Of a stretch of 64,000 nucleotides of DNA, positions 38,536-50,162 are shown in pieces. Under the pieces are notes generated by a model, which ran no database searches, was not told the origin of the DNA, and worked only from the letters and a program-made list of their open reading frames with translations. The stretch lies in contig CAXDII010000380.1 in assembly GCA_963989245.1 (NCBI GenBank), forward strand, positions 500,001 through 564,000, written 5' to 3'. The position numbers and the translations under genes were made by a program. This stretch comes from Nansenia antarctica (taxonomy: Eukaryota > Chordata > Actinopteri > Argentiniformes > Microstomatidae). How positions within the stretch are numbered: position 1 is the stretch's first letter; each line of letters opens with the position of its first letter.

Positions 38536-41500
38536 CAGTGGCGGCTGGTGCAAAAAAATTTGGGTGGGGCACAGCAGTGTGGCGGGGGGGTCCTCTTTCG
38601 CGCGCGCCGCGCGCGATTTTTTTTCGCGTGCACGACTTTTTTTCGCGTGCACGCGCATAAAACACGCACTGGCATTACAACCACTGTATAATTTCAACTT
38701 TCACCCTTAAAATGACCGTGTGGGCCATGGAGAAGTTACCCTGTCAACTACAGACACTGAGGTGGAAGAGTGACCGGTCTATGGACGTCGGTACGGTCCA
38801 ATACCCAGTGTCAGACAAGGAGGAAGTCTAGTCAACAAGGCTAGTACAGGCCTCACAGCTACACTCAGGTTAATAAAGGTAGCAGATGAATATGTGTACT
38901 ATGTGTCTGTGTGACATGGCTACATCAATGAGCAGAGATGAATGCTGCAGTCAGTAGTACAGTAACTATCTATTTCATAGACACATGATGGATGATGATG
39001 GAGAGTGATGGTGGTCAACACATCACAGCAGGTCAACACATTCAATGATGTATCACAACCAGACCATGTCAGAAACACAACCAGACCATGTCAGAAACAC
39101 AACCAGACCATGTCAGAAACACAACCAGACCATGTCTGTAACACAACCAGACCATGTCAGAAACACAACCAGACCATGTCAGAAACACAACCAGACCATG
39201 TCAGAAACACAACCAGACCATGTCAGAAACACAACCAGACCATGTCTGTATCACAACCAGACCATGTCAGAAACACAACCAGACCATGTCAGAAACACAA
39301 CCAGACCATGTCAGAAACACAACCAGACCATGTCAGAAACACAACCAGACCATGTCAGAAACACAACCAGACCATGTCTGTAACACAACCAGACCATGTC
39401 TGTAACACAACCAGACCATGTCAGAAACACAACCAGACCATGTCTGTAACACAACCAGACCATGTCTGTAACACAACCAGACCATGTCTGTAACACAACC
39501 AGACCATGTCAGAAACACAACCAGACCATGTCAGAAACACAACCAGACCATGTCTGTAACACAACCAGACCCTGTCAGAAACACAACCAGACCATGTCAG
39601 AAACACAACCAGACCATGTCAGAAACACAACCAGACCATGTCTGTATCACAACCAGACCATGACTGTAACACAACCAGACCATGTCAGAATCACAACCAG
39701 ACCATGTCTGTATCACAACCAGACCATGTCAGAAACACAACCAGACCATGTCAGAAACACAACCAGACCATGTCAGAAACACAACCAGACCATGTCAGAA
39801 ACACAACCAGACCATGTCTGTAACACAACCAGACCATGTCTGTAACACAACCAGACCATGTCTGTAACACAACCAGACCATGTCTGTAACACAACCAGAC
39901 CATGTCTGTAACACAACCAGACCATGTCTGTATCACAACCAGACCATGTCAGAAACACAACCAGACCATGTCTGTAACACAACCAGACCATGTCAGAAAC
40001 ACAACCAGACCATGTCAGAAACACAACCAGACCATGACTGTAACACAACCAGACCATGTCAGAAACACAACCAGACCATGTCTGTAACACAACCAGACCA
40101 TGTCAGAAACACAACCAGACCATGTCAGAAACACAACCAGACCATGTCAGAAACACAACCAGACCGTGTCTGTAACACAACCAGACCATGTCTGTAACAC
40201 AACCAGACCATGTCAGAAACACAACCAGACCATGTCAGAAACACAACCAGACCATGTCTGTAACACAACCAGACCATGTCTGTAACACAACCAGACCATG
40301 TCAGAAACACAACCAGACCATGTCAGAAACACAACCAGACCATGTCTGTAACACAACCAGACCATGTCTGTAACACAACCAGACCATGTCTGTAACACAA
40401 CCAGACCATGACTGTAACACAACCAGACCATGTCAGAAACACAACCAGACCATGTCAGAAACACAACCAGACCATGTCTGTAACACAACCAGACCATGTC
40501 AGAAACACAACCAGACCATGTCTGTAACACAACCAGACCATGTCTGTAACACAACCAGACCATGTCAGAAACACAACCAGACCATGTCTGTAACACAACC
40601 AGACCATGTCTGTAACACAACCAGACCATGTCTGTATCACAACCAGACCATGTCAGAAACACAACCAGACCATGTCTGTAACACAACCAGACCATGTCAG
40701 AAACACAACCAGACCATGTCAGAAACACAACCAGACCATGACTGTAACACAACCAGACCATGTCAGAAACACAACCAGACCATGTCTGTAACACAACCAG
40801 ACCATGTCAGAAACACAACCAGACCATGTCAGAAACACAACCAGACCATGTCAGAAACACAACCAGACCGTGTCTGTAACACAACCAGACCATGTCTGTA
40901 ACACAACCAGACCATGTCAGAAACACAACCAGACCATGTCAGAAACACAACCAGACCATGTCTGTAACACAACCAGACCATGTCTGTAACACAACCAGAC
41001 CATGTCAGAAACACAACCAGACCATGTCAGAAACACAACCAGACCATGTCTGTAACACAACCAGACCATGTCTGTAACACAACCAGACCATGACTGTAAC
41101 ACAACCAGACCATGTCAGAAACACAACCAGACCATGTCAGAAACACAACCAGACCATGTCTGTAACACAACCAGACCATGTCAGAAACACAACCAGACCA
41201 TGACTGTAACACAACCAGACCATGTCTGTAACACAACCAGACCATGACTGTAACACAACCAGACCATGTCTGTAACACAACCAGACCATGTCAGAAACAC
41301 AACCAGACCATGTCAGAAACACAACCAGACCATGTCTGTAACACAACCAGACCATGTCTGTAACACAACCAGACCATGTCTGTAACACAACCAGACCATG
41401 TCAGAAACACAACCAGACCATGTCAGAAACACAACCAGACCATGTCAGAAACACAACCAGACCATGTCAGAAACACAACCAGACCATGTCAGAAACACAA

Positions 41501-42410
41501 CCAGACCATGTCAGAAACACAACCAGACCATGTCTGTATCACAACCAGACCATGTCAGAAACACAACCAGACCATGTCTGTAACACAACCAGACCATGTC
41601 AGAAACACAACCAGACCATGTCAGAAACACAACCAGACCATGTCAGTAACACAACCAGACCATGTCTGTAACACAACCAGACCATGTCAGAAACACAACC
41701 AGACCATGTCAGAAACACAACAATGCATCAGCTGAGTTAAAGAAAACCAACTCTTACCTTTGATGACAGAACATGAGCCGTGTTTACCCGTACCTCCGCC
41801 TTGCCCCGCGCATATTGCAATGAATAGTTCGAAGATAGGTGCTTGCACGTTAGGTGCAAGGCTGCTTGGTTAACCCATTAGCGGGAACATTATTAGTTGC
41901 ACAAAATAGGCTGATTTAATTGACCATGAACATCAGAGACAGACATTACGAATGTTCATTTAAAATACTCCGGAAGCCCGAAGTCCGGAAAACCGGAAGT
42001 CGGGAGTCCTCAGCATAATGCATTGTCTGCAATACAACCGGAGATTTCTTGGCCAGGGCGCACAAATGTGCGTCCTGGCCAAGAAATAGAGACAGCCAAT
42101 TGGAGCGCTGCTACAGCTCACGTGTAAGCGAAAAGTTTTCGTCCTGGCATAGACTTGCATTGACACGGCGCCCCGCGTTCTCTCCCTATGTATTTTAACA
42201 GTGAGTTTTACACACACACACACACACACACAGATAAAAATGTTTATTGTATTGGAGGATTTTTAATGAATGCTGATAGGCGCCGACAGAATATCAGCCG
42301 CATTTTGTGAATAAACAATGTTTATTTAAAAAAAAAACTTTTACAAATCGCAACCAGGAAGTGAAGGTGGGGGCGGCGCCCCAGCGCCCTCTATCGGCCA
42401 GCCGCCACTG
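38536..42410. mobile_element. Non-autonomous hAT, copy 2 (CAGTGGCGGCTGG family)
   Basis: 3875 bp with the same ends as copy 1 and ATATATAT on both sides (8-bp duplication in a TA run). The right 600 bp match copy 1 (CCGGAAG repeats, GCATAATGCATTGTCTGC, AATAAACAATG, GGCGGCGCCCC). Its middle is a 22-bp minisatellite in place of copy 1's 30-bp one. No transposase frame. Confidence 0.9.
39045..41720. repeat. 22-bp minisatellite, about 120 copies
   Basis: Each unit has ACCAGACCATG followed by TCAGAA, TCTGTA or ACTGTA and then an ACACA-type end. Because 22 is not a multiple of 3, all three frames stay open for long stretches; these are not genes. A block of 32 units is itself duplicated at a 704-bp distance. 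Confidence 0.97.
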
Positions 42411-42537
42411 ATATATATATACATATATTTTACCGTAGACACGTCCGGACCTGACAGACATGTCCGGACCTGACAGACATGTCCGATAACGAGTCAAGTA
42501 CAGCAAAAGTACCGTAAACTGAAAACTGTCCGCTTTT

Positions 42538-42750
42538 CAGATTCAGATTCAGATTCAGATAACGTTTATTGCCATTATGCATACACATATAGGAATTTGC
42601 TTCGGCATTACAGTAAGTGCGTTTATACTTTTTTCACGTGTATACAAAAACAAATGCAAAAAAACAGGACAACACAGGACAGACAACAGTGCATTGGATA
42701 GTGCAACATATATAAAGTGCAGTGCTTTCTGCAGCCCCTCTTGTATGTCT
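42538..42750 (-). mobile_element. LINE-type 3' tail insertion in copy B
   Basis: Same insertion as 30731-30945 in copy A, so it predates the A/B duplication. Confidence 0.6.
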
Positions 42751-43060
42751 ACTTATTATATATTATTACAGTTAATGTTTGTGACTTACCTATTAACCAA
42801 ACGAAGAAAGTAAACTTGAGAGTTTAGAACGCGAGAAAGACGGTACGATGTCTTTGCCTTTCAGGAAATAGTGCAGTCGAGTCGATTTCAGTGTTGTGAC
42901 GTGACGTCACTGCTCAATGTGCCACAAAACCATCCGGTGGCCGAAAATATATGAACTATATAGAACTACCAAAGTGAACGGGATCTTAACTACTACCATA
43001 GACAATGAATGGGCCAATGCAAAGTCTATGGTTGTAGTATAGGCATATCTCTCGATTGCC

Positions 43061-43097
43061 GCGCGAGGGCCCCCGGGTTCAAATCCCGGACGAGCCC
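43061..43097 (+). pseudogene. tRNA-Pro 3' half at the end of copy B
   Basis: Starts GCGCGAG (positions 37-43), then T arm and acceptor. No 5' half exists at the other end of copy B. Confidence 0.88.
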
Positions 43098-43154
43098 TTC
43101 GACTAAACCTTTCACCAGCTGGGACCACCAAATGGAAGTGCTTTGGCTCAATGC

Positions 43155-43210
43155 CCCAAATTTCGTTATTTGGTACCTGTACTATATCAATGACAATAAA
43201 GACCATTCAT
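43155..43210 (+). mobile_element. Very short L2 3'-tail insertion
   Basis: 56 bp matching the last bases of the L2 at 24001-25168 (TTTGGTACCTGTACT, CAATGACAATAAAGACC, ATTC), splitting the spacer ...CAATGC/TTCAACAG.... Confidence 0.8.
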
Positions 43211-43446
43211 TCAACAGATCTTGCCTCGGGTCACTGCAATATTCCATGTTCAAAAACTGCTTTGACACGTCCTGGCTTTAAGGCCATGGACCAGAATTAT
43301 CCTGCCCAAATTCAGCAGACATCGAAGCATCGGGACATCAGTGGGAAATTGAAAATGAAACAATTGGAAACAACCCAGATGAACTATGTCAACAACCAAT
43401 ACATTTCAATATCCAATCTTCAAGGCCAAGTTCAGCAGACATCTAA

Positions 43447-43517
43447 GCATTGGTGGTACAGTGGTAGAATTCTCGCCTGCCACGCGGGAGGCCCGGTTTC
43501 GATTCCCGGCCAATGCA
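43447..43517 (+). tRNA. tRNA-Gly(GCC), mildly damaged
   Basis: 71 nt; one T-stem mismatch (G53 to T) and one D-arm change. Confidence 0.75.
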
Positions 43518-43602
43518 TGAACCCACCTTTAGGACAATTCAAAGAACAGATATCAACTAAGTAAACATCTATTATTCAAGGTCAATTTCAGCAAACATCT
43601 GA

Positions 43603-43673
43603 GCATTGGTTGTTCAGTGGTAGAATTCTCGCCTGCCACGCGGCAAGCCCGGGTTCGATTCCTGGCCAATGCA
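43603..43673 (+). tRNA. tRNA-Gly(GCC), one mismatch
   Basis: 71 nt; anticodon stem CTCGC/GCGGC leaves one C-C mismatch. Partner of 18910-18980, which has decayed further. Confidence 0.78.
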
Positions 43674-43838
43674 TGAACACTTCTTTAGGAAAACAGATAT
43701 CAACTCAGTAAACATCTATTCTTCAACGTCAAATTCGTTGCACACACCTTAATGAAAGTCCCTGCTTTACGCCTACAGGGCGGACACTTCTCCCAACCTG
43801 AGGCTCCGTTGCGGGGGAGGGGCACCTGCTTTTTAAAC

Positions 43839-43896
43839 GGCTAGTTGGTCAATCGGTATGATTCTCGCTGTGTGTGCGAGAATCCTGGATGAACCC
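43839..43896 (+). pseudogene. tRNA-Pro(TGG)-like, T arm deleted
   Basis: 58 nt; third copy of this deletion. The anticodon loop also carries a further change. Confidence 0.78.
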
Positions 43897-44062
43897 TTTG
43901 ACTAAACCTTTCACCAGCTGGGAAAACCAAATGGAAGTTCTTTGGCTCAATGCTTCAACAGATCTTGCCTCAGGTCTGCAAAATTCCATGGTCAAAACCG
44001 CTTTGTCACGTCCTGGCTTTAAAGATCCGGTGGGAAGCGCTACTGGGTCAAAGTGAGAGCAT

Positions 44063-44144
44063 GACGAGGTGGCCGAGTGGTTAAGGTGATGGACTGCTAA
44101 TCCATTGTGCTCTGCACGCGTGGGTTCGAATCCCATCCTCGTCG
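44063..44144 (+). tRNA. tRNA-Ser(GCT), intact
   Basis: 82 nt with canonical T loop; a single G-T difference in the D region (AAGGTGATGG). Confidence 0.93.
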
Positions 44145-44417
44145 CACAGCCTTTCTGCTTTTTCCGCTTGACAGCCCCGTTGGAACACCGTGTCAACAGA
44201 GGAGGTGGTGGTGGAGAAACAATGCAAAGCATCCGGAACGTCTTTTGTAGAGCTCATTCAAATGGGAAATCATCGAATAACTTCTTTGAGTGCGGAAACT
44301 GCTTCAATATGGAAGGCACAGGCGTTGTTGGAAGCCACGCTATCAACGAGCCTGCAGTGTCAGGCCAGCACTTTTGGAACTGCAGGCATGGGCCCCTTGG
44401 GAAAAGGTTAGCTTACT

Positions 44418-44475
44418 TGCATTGGCCGGGAATCGAACCCGGGTCAACTGCTTGGAAGGCAGCTATGCTCACCAC
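44418..44475 (-). pseudogene. tRNA-Gly(TCC), 5' truncated
   Basis: T arm, anticodon arm and part of the D arm are present, then it is cut into a repeat of the Ser spacer. Confidence 0.85.
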
Positions 44476-44620
44476 AGCCCCGTTGGAACACCGTGTCAAC
44501 GGAGGAGGTGGTGGTGGAGAAACAATGAAAATCATCCGGAACGTCTTTCGTAGAGCTCATTCAAATGGGAAATCATCGAATAGCTTCTTCGGAACTGCAG
44601 GCATGGGCCCCTTTGGAAAA

Positions 44621-44692
44621 GGCATTGGCCGAGAACCGAACCCGGGTCAACTGCTTGGAAGGCAGCTATGCTCACCACTATACCACCAATGC
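44621..44692 (-). pseudogene. tRNA-Gly(TCC), T arm changed
   Basis: 72 nt. The T loop reads TTCGGTT and the T stem has a mismatch; the discriminator also differs. Confidence 0.72.
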
Positions 44693-44817
44693 ATTCATGA
44701 CATGAGGATGCATTGATATATCACGGCTTAATAAAAGTCCCTTCTTTAGGCCTTTCAGGCGGACACTTCTCCCAACCTGAGGCTCCGCTGCGGGGGAGGG
44801 GAACGCTTTCTTCAGAC

Positions 44818-44833
44818 GGCTCGTTGGTCTAGG
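44818..44833 (+). pseudogene. tRNA-Pro 5' stub next to a hAT
   Basis: Bases 1-16 (GGCTCGTTGGTCTAGG), cut in the D loop by the hAT that follows. Confidence 0.8.
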
Positions 44834-46325
44834 CAGCGGTCGGGAACCTATGGCTCGCGAGGGTTATATGGGTTGAAAAGTAAAAAAAATAAAAAAAATA
44901 AAACGTTGAAAAAAAAAAATCAGTTTGGAACTGATTTTAAAATACTTGTGATATTGCGTAATAATACTGTGTCATTTTAAAGTAAACAGAAATTAGTTTT
45001 GAAGTTAAATTTCACGGGACTCTTCACGGGACCCATGACCCGTGACCCGTGGGTCGGGTCGGGAACCAATGTCTCGCGAGAGTGTCAGAGGTCGTTGTTT
45101 TCATTGCATCCTGCACCAGGAGGCGCTTTGCGCTCAGACGTGTGGCCAGGAGCTAGGTGAGGTGATGTCGCTGGTCATTCGAGTGGTCAACTTCATTGTT
45201 GCCCGAGCTTTAAATGATCGCCAGTTTAAAGCTCTGTTAGAAGAAGTTGGGAATCATTATCCCAGTCTGCTTTTACACAGCAACGTGCGTTGGTTGTCAA
45301 GGGGAAAGGTGCTCAGACGTTTTGCAGCTTGCCTGAGTGAAATCCGGACTTTTCTTCAAATGAAAGGCGTCAAGCATCCTGAGCTAGACAACACTGACTG
45401 GCTCCTGCAGTTTCACTATCTCGTGGACATAACAGGCCATCTGAACCAGCTCAATGTGAAAATGCAAGGTATTGGAAATACAATCTCATCCCTTCAACAA
45501 GCAGTGTTTGCATTTGAAAGCAAGCTGGAAGTCTTTCTCAGGGACATTGAAACAGGTCGTCTTCTGCACTTTGTAACACTGCAACAATTTAGAGATGCAT
45601 GCTTAGCAAGTGACTCCACTCAACATCTGGATCTCCAGCAGCTAGCTGGCTTTACGTCCAATCTCCTGCAGTCATTCAAAGCACGTTTTGGAGAATTTCC
45701 TGCGCGCACTGGTCTTTTCAAGTTCATCACTCATCCACATGAGTGTGCAGTGGACAAAATCGACCTGACATGCATCCCTGGGGTCTCTATGGGAGACTTT
45801 GAGCTGGAAGTTGCTGACCTGAAGGCATCAGACATGTGGATGAGTAAGTTCAAGACACTTAATGGAGAGTTGGAAAGTCTTGCGCGACAGCGAGCAGAGC
45901 TGGCGAGGGAACACAAGTGGACAGAAATGAAAAAACTTCAACCTGAAGACCAGCTGATTCTGAAAACTTGGAACGAGCTTCCTGTGACATACCACACAAT
46001 GCAGCGTGTTAGTATTGCCGTATTGACCATGTTTGGCTCTACATACTGTATGTGAGCAGTCATTCTCGCATAAGAGGAACATTAAGACCAACCTACGCTC
46101 ACGTTTAACTGAGGGAAGCCTCAACGCCTGCATGAAGCTCAACCTCACCACGTATGAACCAGACTACAAGGACATCAGCAAAACCATGCAGCACCAGAAA
46201 TCGCATTAAAAGTAAGACATATTTAATTTATTATATGTAAAAAATACTATATGGCTCTCAATGAAATACATTTAGAAATATTTGGCTTTTATGGCTCTCC
46301 CAGTCAAAAAGGTTCCCGACCCCTG
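44834..46325 (+). mobile_element. hAT transposon (CAGCGGTCGGGAACC ends), deletion derivative
   Basis: The ends CAGCGGTCGGGAACC and GGTTCCCGACCCCTG pair with one mismatch. It encodes the C-terminal part of a transposase. The 8-bp flanks differ (GGTCTAGG left, CGCTAGAC right) because the left belongs to tRNA-Pro and the right to tRNA-Glu, so the site was rearranged after insertion. Confidence 0.88.
45042..46206 (+). pseudogene. hAT transposase (GTF2IRD2/ZBED-like), truncated and frameshifted
   Basis: The supported part starts near 45090 with FHCILHQEALCAQT (the HC..H.ALC block of Charlie-like hAT transposases), then LLHSNVRWLSRGKVLRRF, the insertion domain and the hATC start (WNELPVTYHTMQRVSIAVLTMFGSTYC). 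At about 46046 a roughly 4-base insertion shifts the frame and creates a stop. The last dimerisation segment (EQSFSHKRNIKTNLRSRL) continues in the other frame to 46206. The BED finger and first catalytic residues are absent. The plus-strand open length suggests recent decay. Confidence 0.8.
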
Positions 46326-46342
46326 CGCTAGACCATATGGGA
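46326..46342 (-). pseudogene. tRNA-Glu 5' stub next to a hAT
   Basis: Reverse complement of TCCCATATGGTCTAGCG, bases 1-17 of tRNA-Glu, starting exactly at the hAT end. Confidence 0.82.
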
Positions 46343-46986
46343 AGACATCCATTCAGCTAGAGCCTAAGATCTGAGTGTCATTTCAAAGGCGGTGTGGATT
46401 CTGGGCCTTATGGCACGAGCGACACAAATGTGCTGTAGAGATTGTAGTTCACATGCTCTTTCATTACGCTTCATTAATTGCATTGCCATGTAACCAATTG
46501 GCTATTGATATGTTCAAATGAAGAAATGTAAACATGAATTATGTCATTACTATATAAGCTTTGAAAGGTGACCACGAAGCAGGATGCGTAACCAGCTGAA
46601 GCGTCTGAAGCATAGAGACACACGTCCAAAGCTGAATAGAGCAGCCACCTCCCCCCGACAGAGACAATTACTGCTTTACTGACCAATTCAAATAAACCAA
46701 CTGTGCTACTAGTATCCAAATACTGCCCTGAATGGATACGTGCAATGTTCAAAACAGATATCATGAATGATTTTACGTCGTAAAAGTGCGTGTCACAGAG
46801 TCCTTTCCGCATGTAGCCACAAGTTGTACTCCAGCTTCCTTCAGCAGAGAGTTTTTACCATCTCTCCGATGGAGGCTACATGGTATTTTGACAAGCACAA
46901 GTCTGCTGTCTGTTAGAGCATCCCGAAATCGGTGGCGGTGTTTCAATGTGTTTCTGTTGTTGGTTCTACTGGAAACTAAATGAGGC
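46343..46986. repeat. Spacer of the Arg/His/Glu unit, copy 1
   Basis: Almost identical to 47741-48385. No gene is seen; the open frames occur equally in both copies. Confidence 0.85.
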
Positions 46987-47059
46987 CGAGCCAGCCAGGA
47001 GTCGAACCTAGAAACTTCTGATCCGTAGTCAGACGCGTTATCCATTGCGCCACTGGCCT
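46987..47059 (-). tRNA. tRNA-Arg(ACG), weakened
   Basis: 73 nt, anticodon loop CTACGGA. The first acceptor pair is A1-C72, otherwise as the second copy. Confidence 0.85.
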
Positions 47060-47239
47060 ACTCTATCTTACCGAGCAGGGCCTGTTGAGATCCTCAGGGA
47101 AGAGGGATAAATAGTCCGGAATTTAGCCTATGCTGTTTGTGTAAACCGAATGGCAGGGGAAGAAACTACAGTTCATTGGAATAGAAGTAGAACTTTGGGT
47201 TCTGCTATGGTCAAAAGATTCGAACCATCTTTCAAAGGC

Positions 47240-47300
47240 TGCCGTGACCCGGAGATGCTGCGGCCACAACGCAGAGTACTAACCACTATACTATCACGGC
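47240..47300 (-). pseudogene. tRNA-His, T arm partly deleted
   Basis: 61 nt. About 11 nt of T loop and stem are missing compared with 48639-48710. Confidence 0.88.
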
Positions 47301-47668
47301 CTGTAACCACTTCTGTGCCACGACGGCTGGTGTGTCCTGTGCTCATACCATTATGGCAAGAAGCAGTTGAAATGATCATGGCCAATACGTCGGTGAGAGA
47401 GAGGTGTGTTTGTTTCTTCTTTCTTCACTTCTTTCCCATTGTTCTTTTTGTGTTATACCTCCTCTTTCTGTAGATGAAGGGCGATTGTTATAGAAATATA
47501 AACGTAATAATGATTGTAATGACATTCATTGTATTCCTTATATTTATATTTCCCAGGAGGGTCATTGAGGGATTGAAGGGATATCACATCAGATGATAAT
47601 CAATGTGATCGTCAGGACATCCTAATTACAGATTGTAAGGACATACTTGAGTTTTCAAGAAGAACGAG

Positions 47669-47740
47669 TTCCCATACCGGGAGTCGAACCCGGGCCGCCT
47701 GGGTGAAAACCAGGAATCCTAACCGCTAGACCATATGGGA
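47669..47740 (-). tRNA. tRNA-Glu(TTC), intact
   Basis: 72 nt. Acceptor TCCCATA/TATGGGA, anticodon loop TTTTCAC, perfect T arm. Confidence 0.95.
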
Positions 47741-48385
47741 AGACATCCATTACGCTAGAGCCTAAGATCTGAGTGTCATTTCAAAGGCGGTGCGGATTCT
47801 GGGCCTTATGGCACGAGCGACACAAATGTGCTGTAGAGATTGTAGTTCACATGCTCTTTCATTACGCTTCATTAATTGCATTGCCATGTAACCAATTGGC
47901 TATTGATATGTCACAAATGAAGAAATGTAAACATGAATTATGTCATTACTATATAAGCTTTGAAAGGTGACCACGAAGCAGGATGCGTAACCAGCTGAAG
48001 CGTCTGAAGCATAGAGACACACGTCCAAAGCTGAATAGAGCAGCCACCTCCCCCCGATAGAGACAATTACTGCTTTACTGACCAATTCAAATAAACCAAC
48101 TGTGCTACTAGTATCCAAATACTGCCCTGAATGGATACGTGCAATGTTCAAAACAGATATCATTAATGATTTTACTTCGTAAAAGTGCACGTCACAGAGT
48201 CCTTTCCACATGTAGCCACAAGTTGTACTCCAGCTTCCTTCAGCAGAGAGTTTTTACCATCTCTCCGATGGAGGCTACATGGTATTTTGACAAGCACAAG
48301 TCTGCTGTCTGTTAGAGCATCCCGAAATCGGTGGCGGTGTTTCAATGTGTTTCTGTTGTTGGTTCTACTGGAAACTAAATGAGGC
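47741..48385. repeat. Spacer of the Arg/His/Glu unit, copy 2
   Basis: Second copy at a 1399-bp period; no gene seen. Confidence 0.85.
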
Positions 48386-48458
48386 CGAGCCAGCCAGGAG
48401 TCGAACCTAGAATCTTCTGATCCGTAGTCAGACGCGTTATCCATTGCGCCACTGGCCC
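48386..48458 (-). tRNA. tRNA-Arg(ACG), intact
   Basis: 73 nt. GGGCCAG acceptor pairs fully; D, anticodon and T arms complete. Confidence 0.95.
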
Positions 48459-48638
48459 ACTCTATCTTTCCGAGCAGGGCCTGTTGAGATCCTCAGGGAA
48501 GAGGGATAAATAGTCCGGAATTTAGCCTATGCTGTTTGTGTAAACCGAATGGCAGGGGAAGAAACTACAGTTCATTGGAATAGAAGTAGAACTTTGGGTT
48601 CTGCTAAGGTCAAAAGATTTGAACCATCTTTCAAAGGC

Positions 48639-48710
48639 TGCCGTGACCCGGATTCGGACCGGGGTTGCTGCGGCCACAACGCAGAGTACTAACCACTATA
48701 CGATCACGGC
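48639..48710 (-). tRNA. tRNA-His(GTG)
   Basis: 72 nt, anticodon loop TTGTGGC, all stems paired. The T loop reads TCCGAAT, so U55 is C, which removes the usual pseudouridine site. Confidence 0.88.
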
Positions 48711-49078
48711 CTGTAACCACTTGTGTGCCACGACGGCTGGTGTGTCCTGTGCTCATACCATTATGGCAAGAAGCAGTTGAAATGATCATGGCCAATACGT
48801 CGGTGAGAGAGAGGTGTGTTTGTTTCTTCTTTCTTCACTTCTTTCCCATTGTTCTTTTTTTGTTATACCTCCTCTTTCAGTAGATGAAGGGCGATTGTTA
48901 TAGAAATATAAACGTAATAATGATTGTTATGATATTCATTGTATTCCTTATATTTATATTTCCCAGGAGGGTCATTGAGGGATTGAAGGGATATCACGTC
49001 ACATGATAATCAATGTGATCGTCAGGACATCCTGATTACAGATTGTAAGGACATACTTGAGTTTTCAAGAAGAACGAG

Positions 49079-49106
49079 TTCCCATACAGGGAGTCGAACC
49101 CCGGCC
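49079..49106 (-). pseudogene. tRNA-Glu 3' stub
   Basis: Acceptor 3' strand and T arm only, then G/C filler joins a piece of the tRNA-targeting transposon. Confidence 0.78.
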
Positions 49107-49115
49107 GGGCCGGGC

Positions 49116-49238
49116 GGGAAAATATTTTTGACAGTAATGTCCTCAGGTGGATTCGAACCCACGGCTGAAAAGACGGCAAGAAAGGGTCAATAAAGGGTCA
49201 AATCTCCATTAATACTCTCCGGGAATACTCGACTGGCC
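49116..49238 (-). mobile_element. Terminal fragment of the tRNA-targeting transposon (copy D)
   Basis: Matches the first about 120 bp of copies A-C, including the B-box-like sequence, and ends exactly at the GGCC terminus. Confidence 0.8.
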
Positions 49239-49452
49239 GACACTGCAGGCTCGTTGATAGCGTGGCTTCCAACAACGCCTCTGCCTTCCATATTGAAGCA
49301 GTTTACGCACTCAAAGAAGCTATTCAACGATGTCCCATTTGAATGAGCTCTACGAAAGACGTTCCGGATGCTTTGCATTGTTTCTCCACCACCTCCTCTG
49401 TTGACAAGGTGTTCCAACGGGGCTGTCAAGCGGAAAAAGCAGCAAGGCTGTG

Positions 49453-49534
49453 CGACGAGGATGGGATTCGAACCCAAGAGTGGAGAGCACAATGGATTAG
49501 CAGTCCATCGCCTTAACCACTCTGCCACCTCGTC
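49453..49534 (-). pseudogene. tRNA-Ser(GCT), degenerate
   Basis: 82 nt. Variable arm altered and one D-stem change (GTGGCAGAG). Confidence 0.75.
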
Positions 49535-49703
49535 ATGCCCTCACTTTGAACCAGTAGCGCTACCCACCGGATCTTTAAAGCCAGGACGTGTCAAAGCAGT
49601 TTTTGAACATGGAATTTTGTAGTGACCCGAGGCAAGATCTGTTGAAGCATTGAGCCAAAGCACTTCCATTTGGTGGTCCCAGCTGGTGAAAGGTTTAGTC
49701 AAA

Positions 49704-49740
49704 GGGCTCGTCCGGGATTTGAACCCGGGACCTCCCGCGC
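49704..49740 (-). pseudogene. tRNA-Pro 3' half beside copy C
   Basis: T arm and acceptor intact, ending in GCGCGGG (positions 37-43) against the transposon end. Confidence 0.92.
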
Positions 49741-50162
49741 GGCAATCGAGAGATATGCCTATACTACAACCATAGACTTTGCATTGGCCCATTCATTGTC
49801 TATGGTAGTAGTTAAGATCCCGTTCACTTTGGTAGTTCTATATAGTTCATATATTTTCGGCCACCGGATGGTTTTGTGGCGCATTGAGCAGTGACGTCAC
49901 GTCACAACACTGAAATCGACTCGACTGCACTATTTCCTGAAAGGCAAAGACATCGTACCGTCTTTCTCGCGTTCTAAACTCTCAAGTTTACTTTCTTCGT
50001 TTGGTTAATAGGTAAGTCACAAACATTAACTGTAATCTTCTGTCTGAGTAGAGACTCCATCAACAGGGCAGTACAGCAGATGATTACAGTAGTAGATGCT
50101 ACATCGCTAACAGCCATAGCCTACTCCAACATTTCTATCTACAATATGTCAGCAGTTGTTAA

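Larger units (their letters stand above)
34315..43060. mobile_element. tRNA-targeting transposon, copy B, with two nested transposons
   Basis: Starts exactly at GGCCAGTCGAG and ends at CTCGATTGCC, followed by a tRNA-Pro 3' half. Most of its length matches copy A, plus nested insertions at 36521-37788 and 38536-42410. The left flank is tRNA-unit spacer (ACATGAAGA), not a Pro 5' half, so there is no matching duplication; one side was rearranged or this is a separate insertion. Confidence 0.78.

Noticed and set aside
39045..41720. Array resembling a CRISPR
   Set aside because: Units are contiguous with no unique spacers, and the window is animal DNA.
39005..41735. Many long frames on both strands (up to about 190 codons)
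   Set aside because: Products of a 22-bp tandem repeat free of stops in all frames; not genes.
44834..46325. Normal hAT insertion with target duplication
   Set aside because: The two 8-bp flanks differ and belong to different tRNA genes, so a simple insertion is not supported.
15930..49620. Recurring frames of about 60-200 codons around Ser/Gly/Pro genes
   Set aside because: They run through tRNA genes and copied spacer in both orientations and change with each indel; shadows of the repeat.
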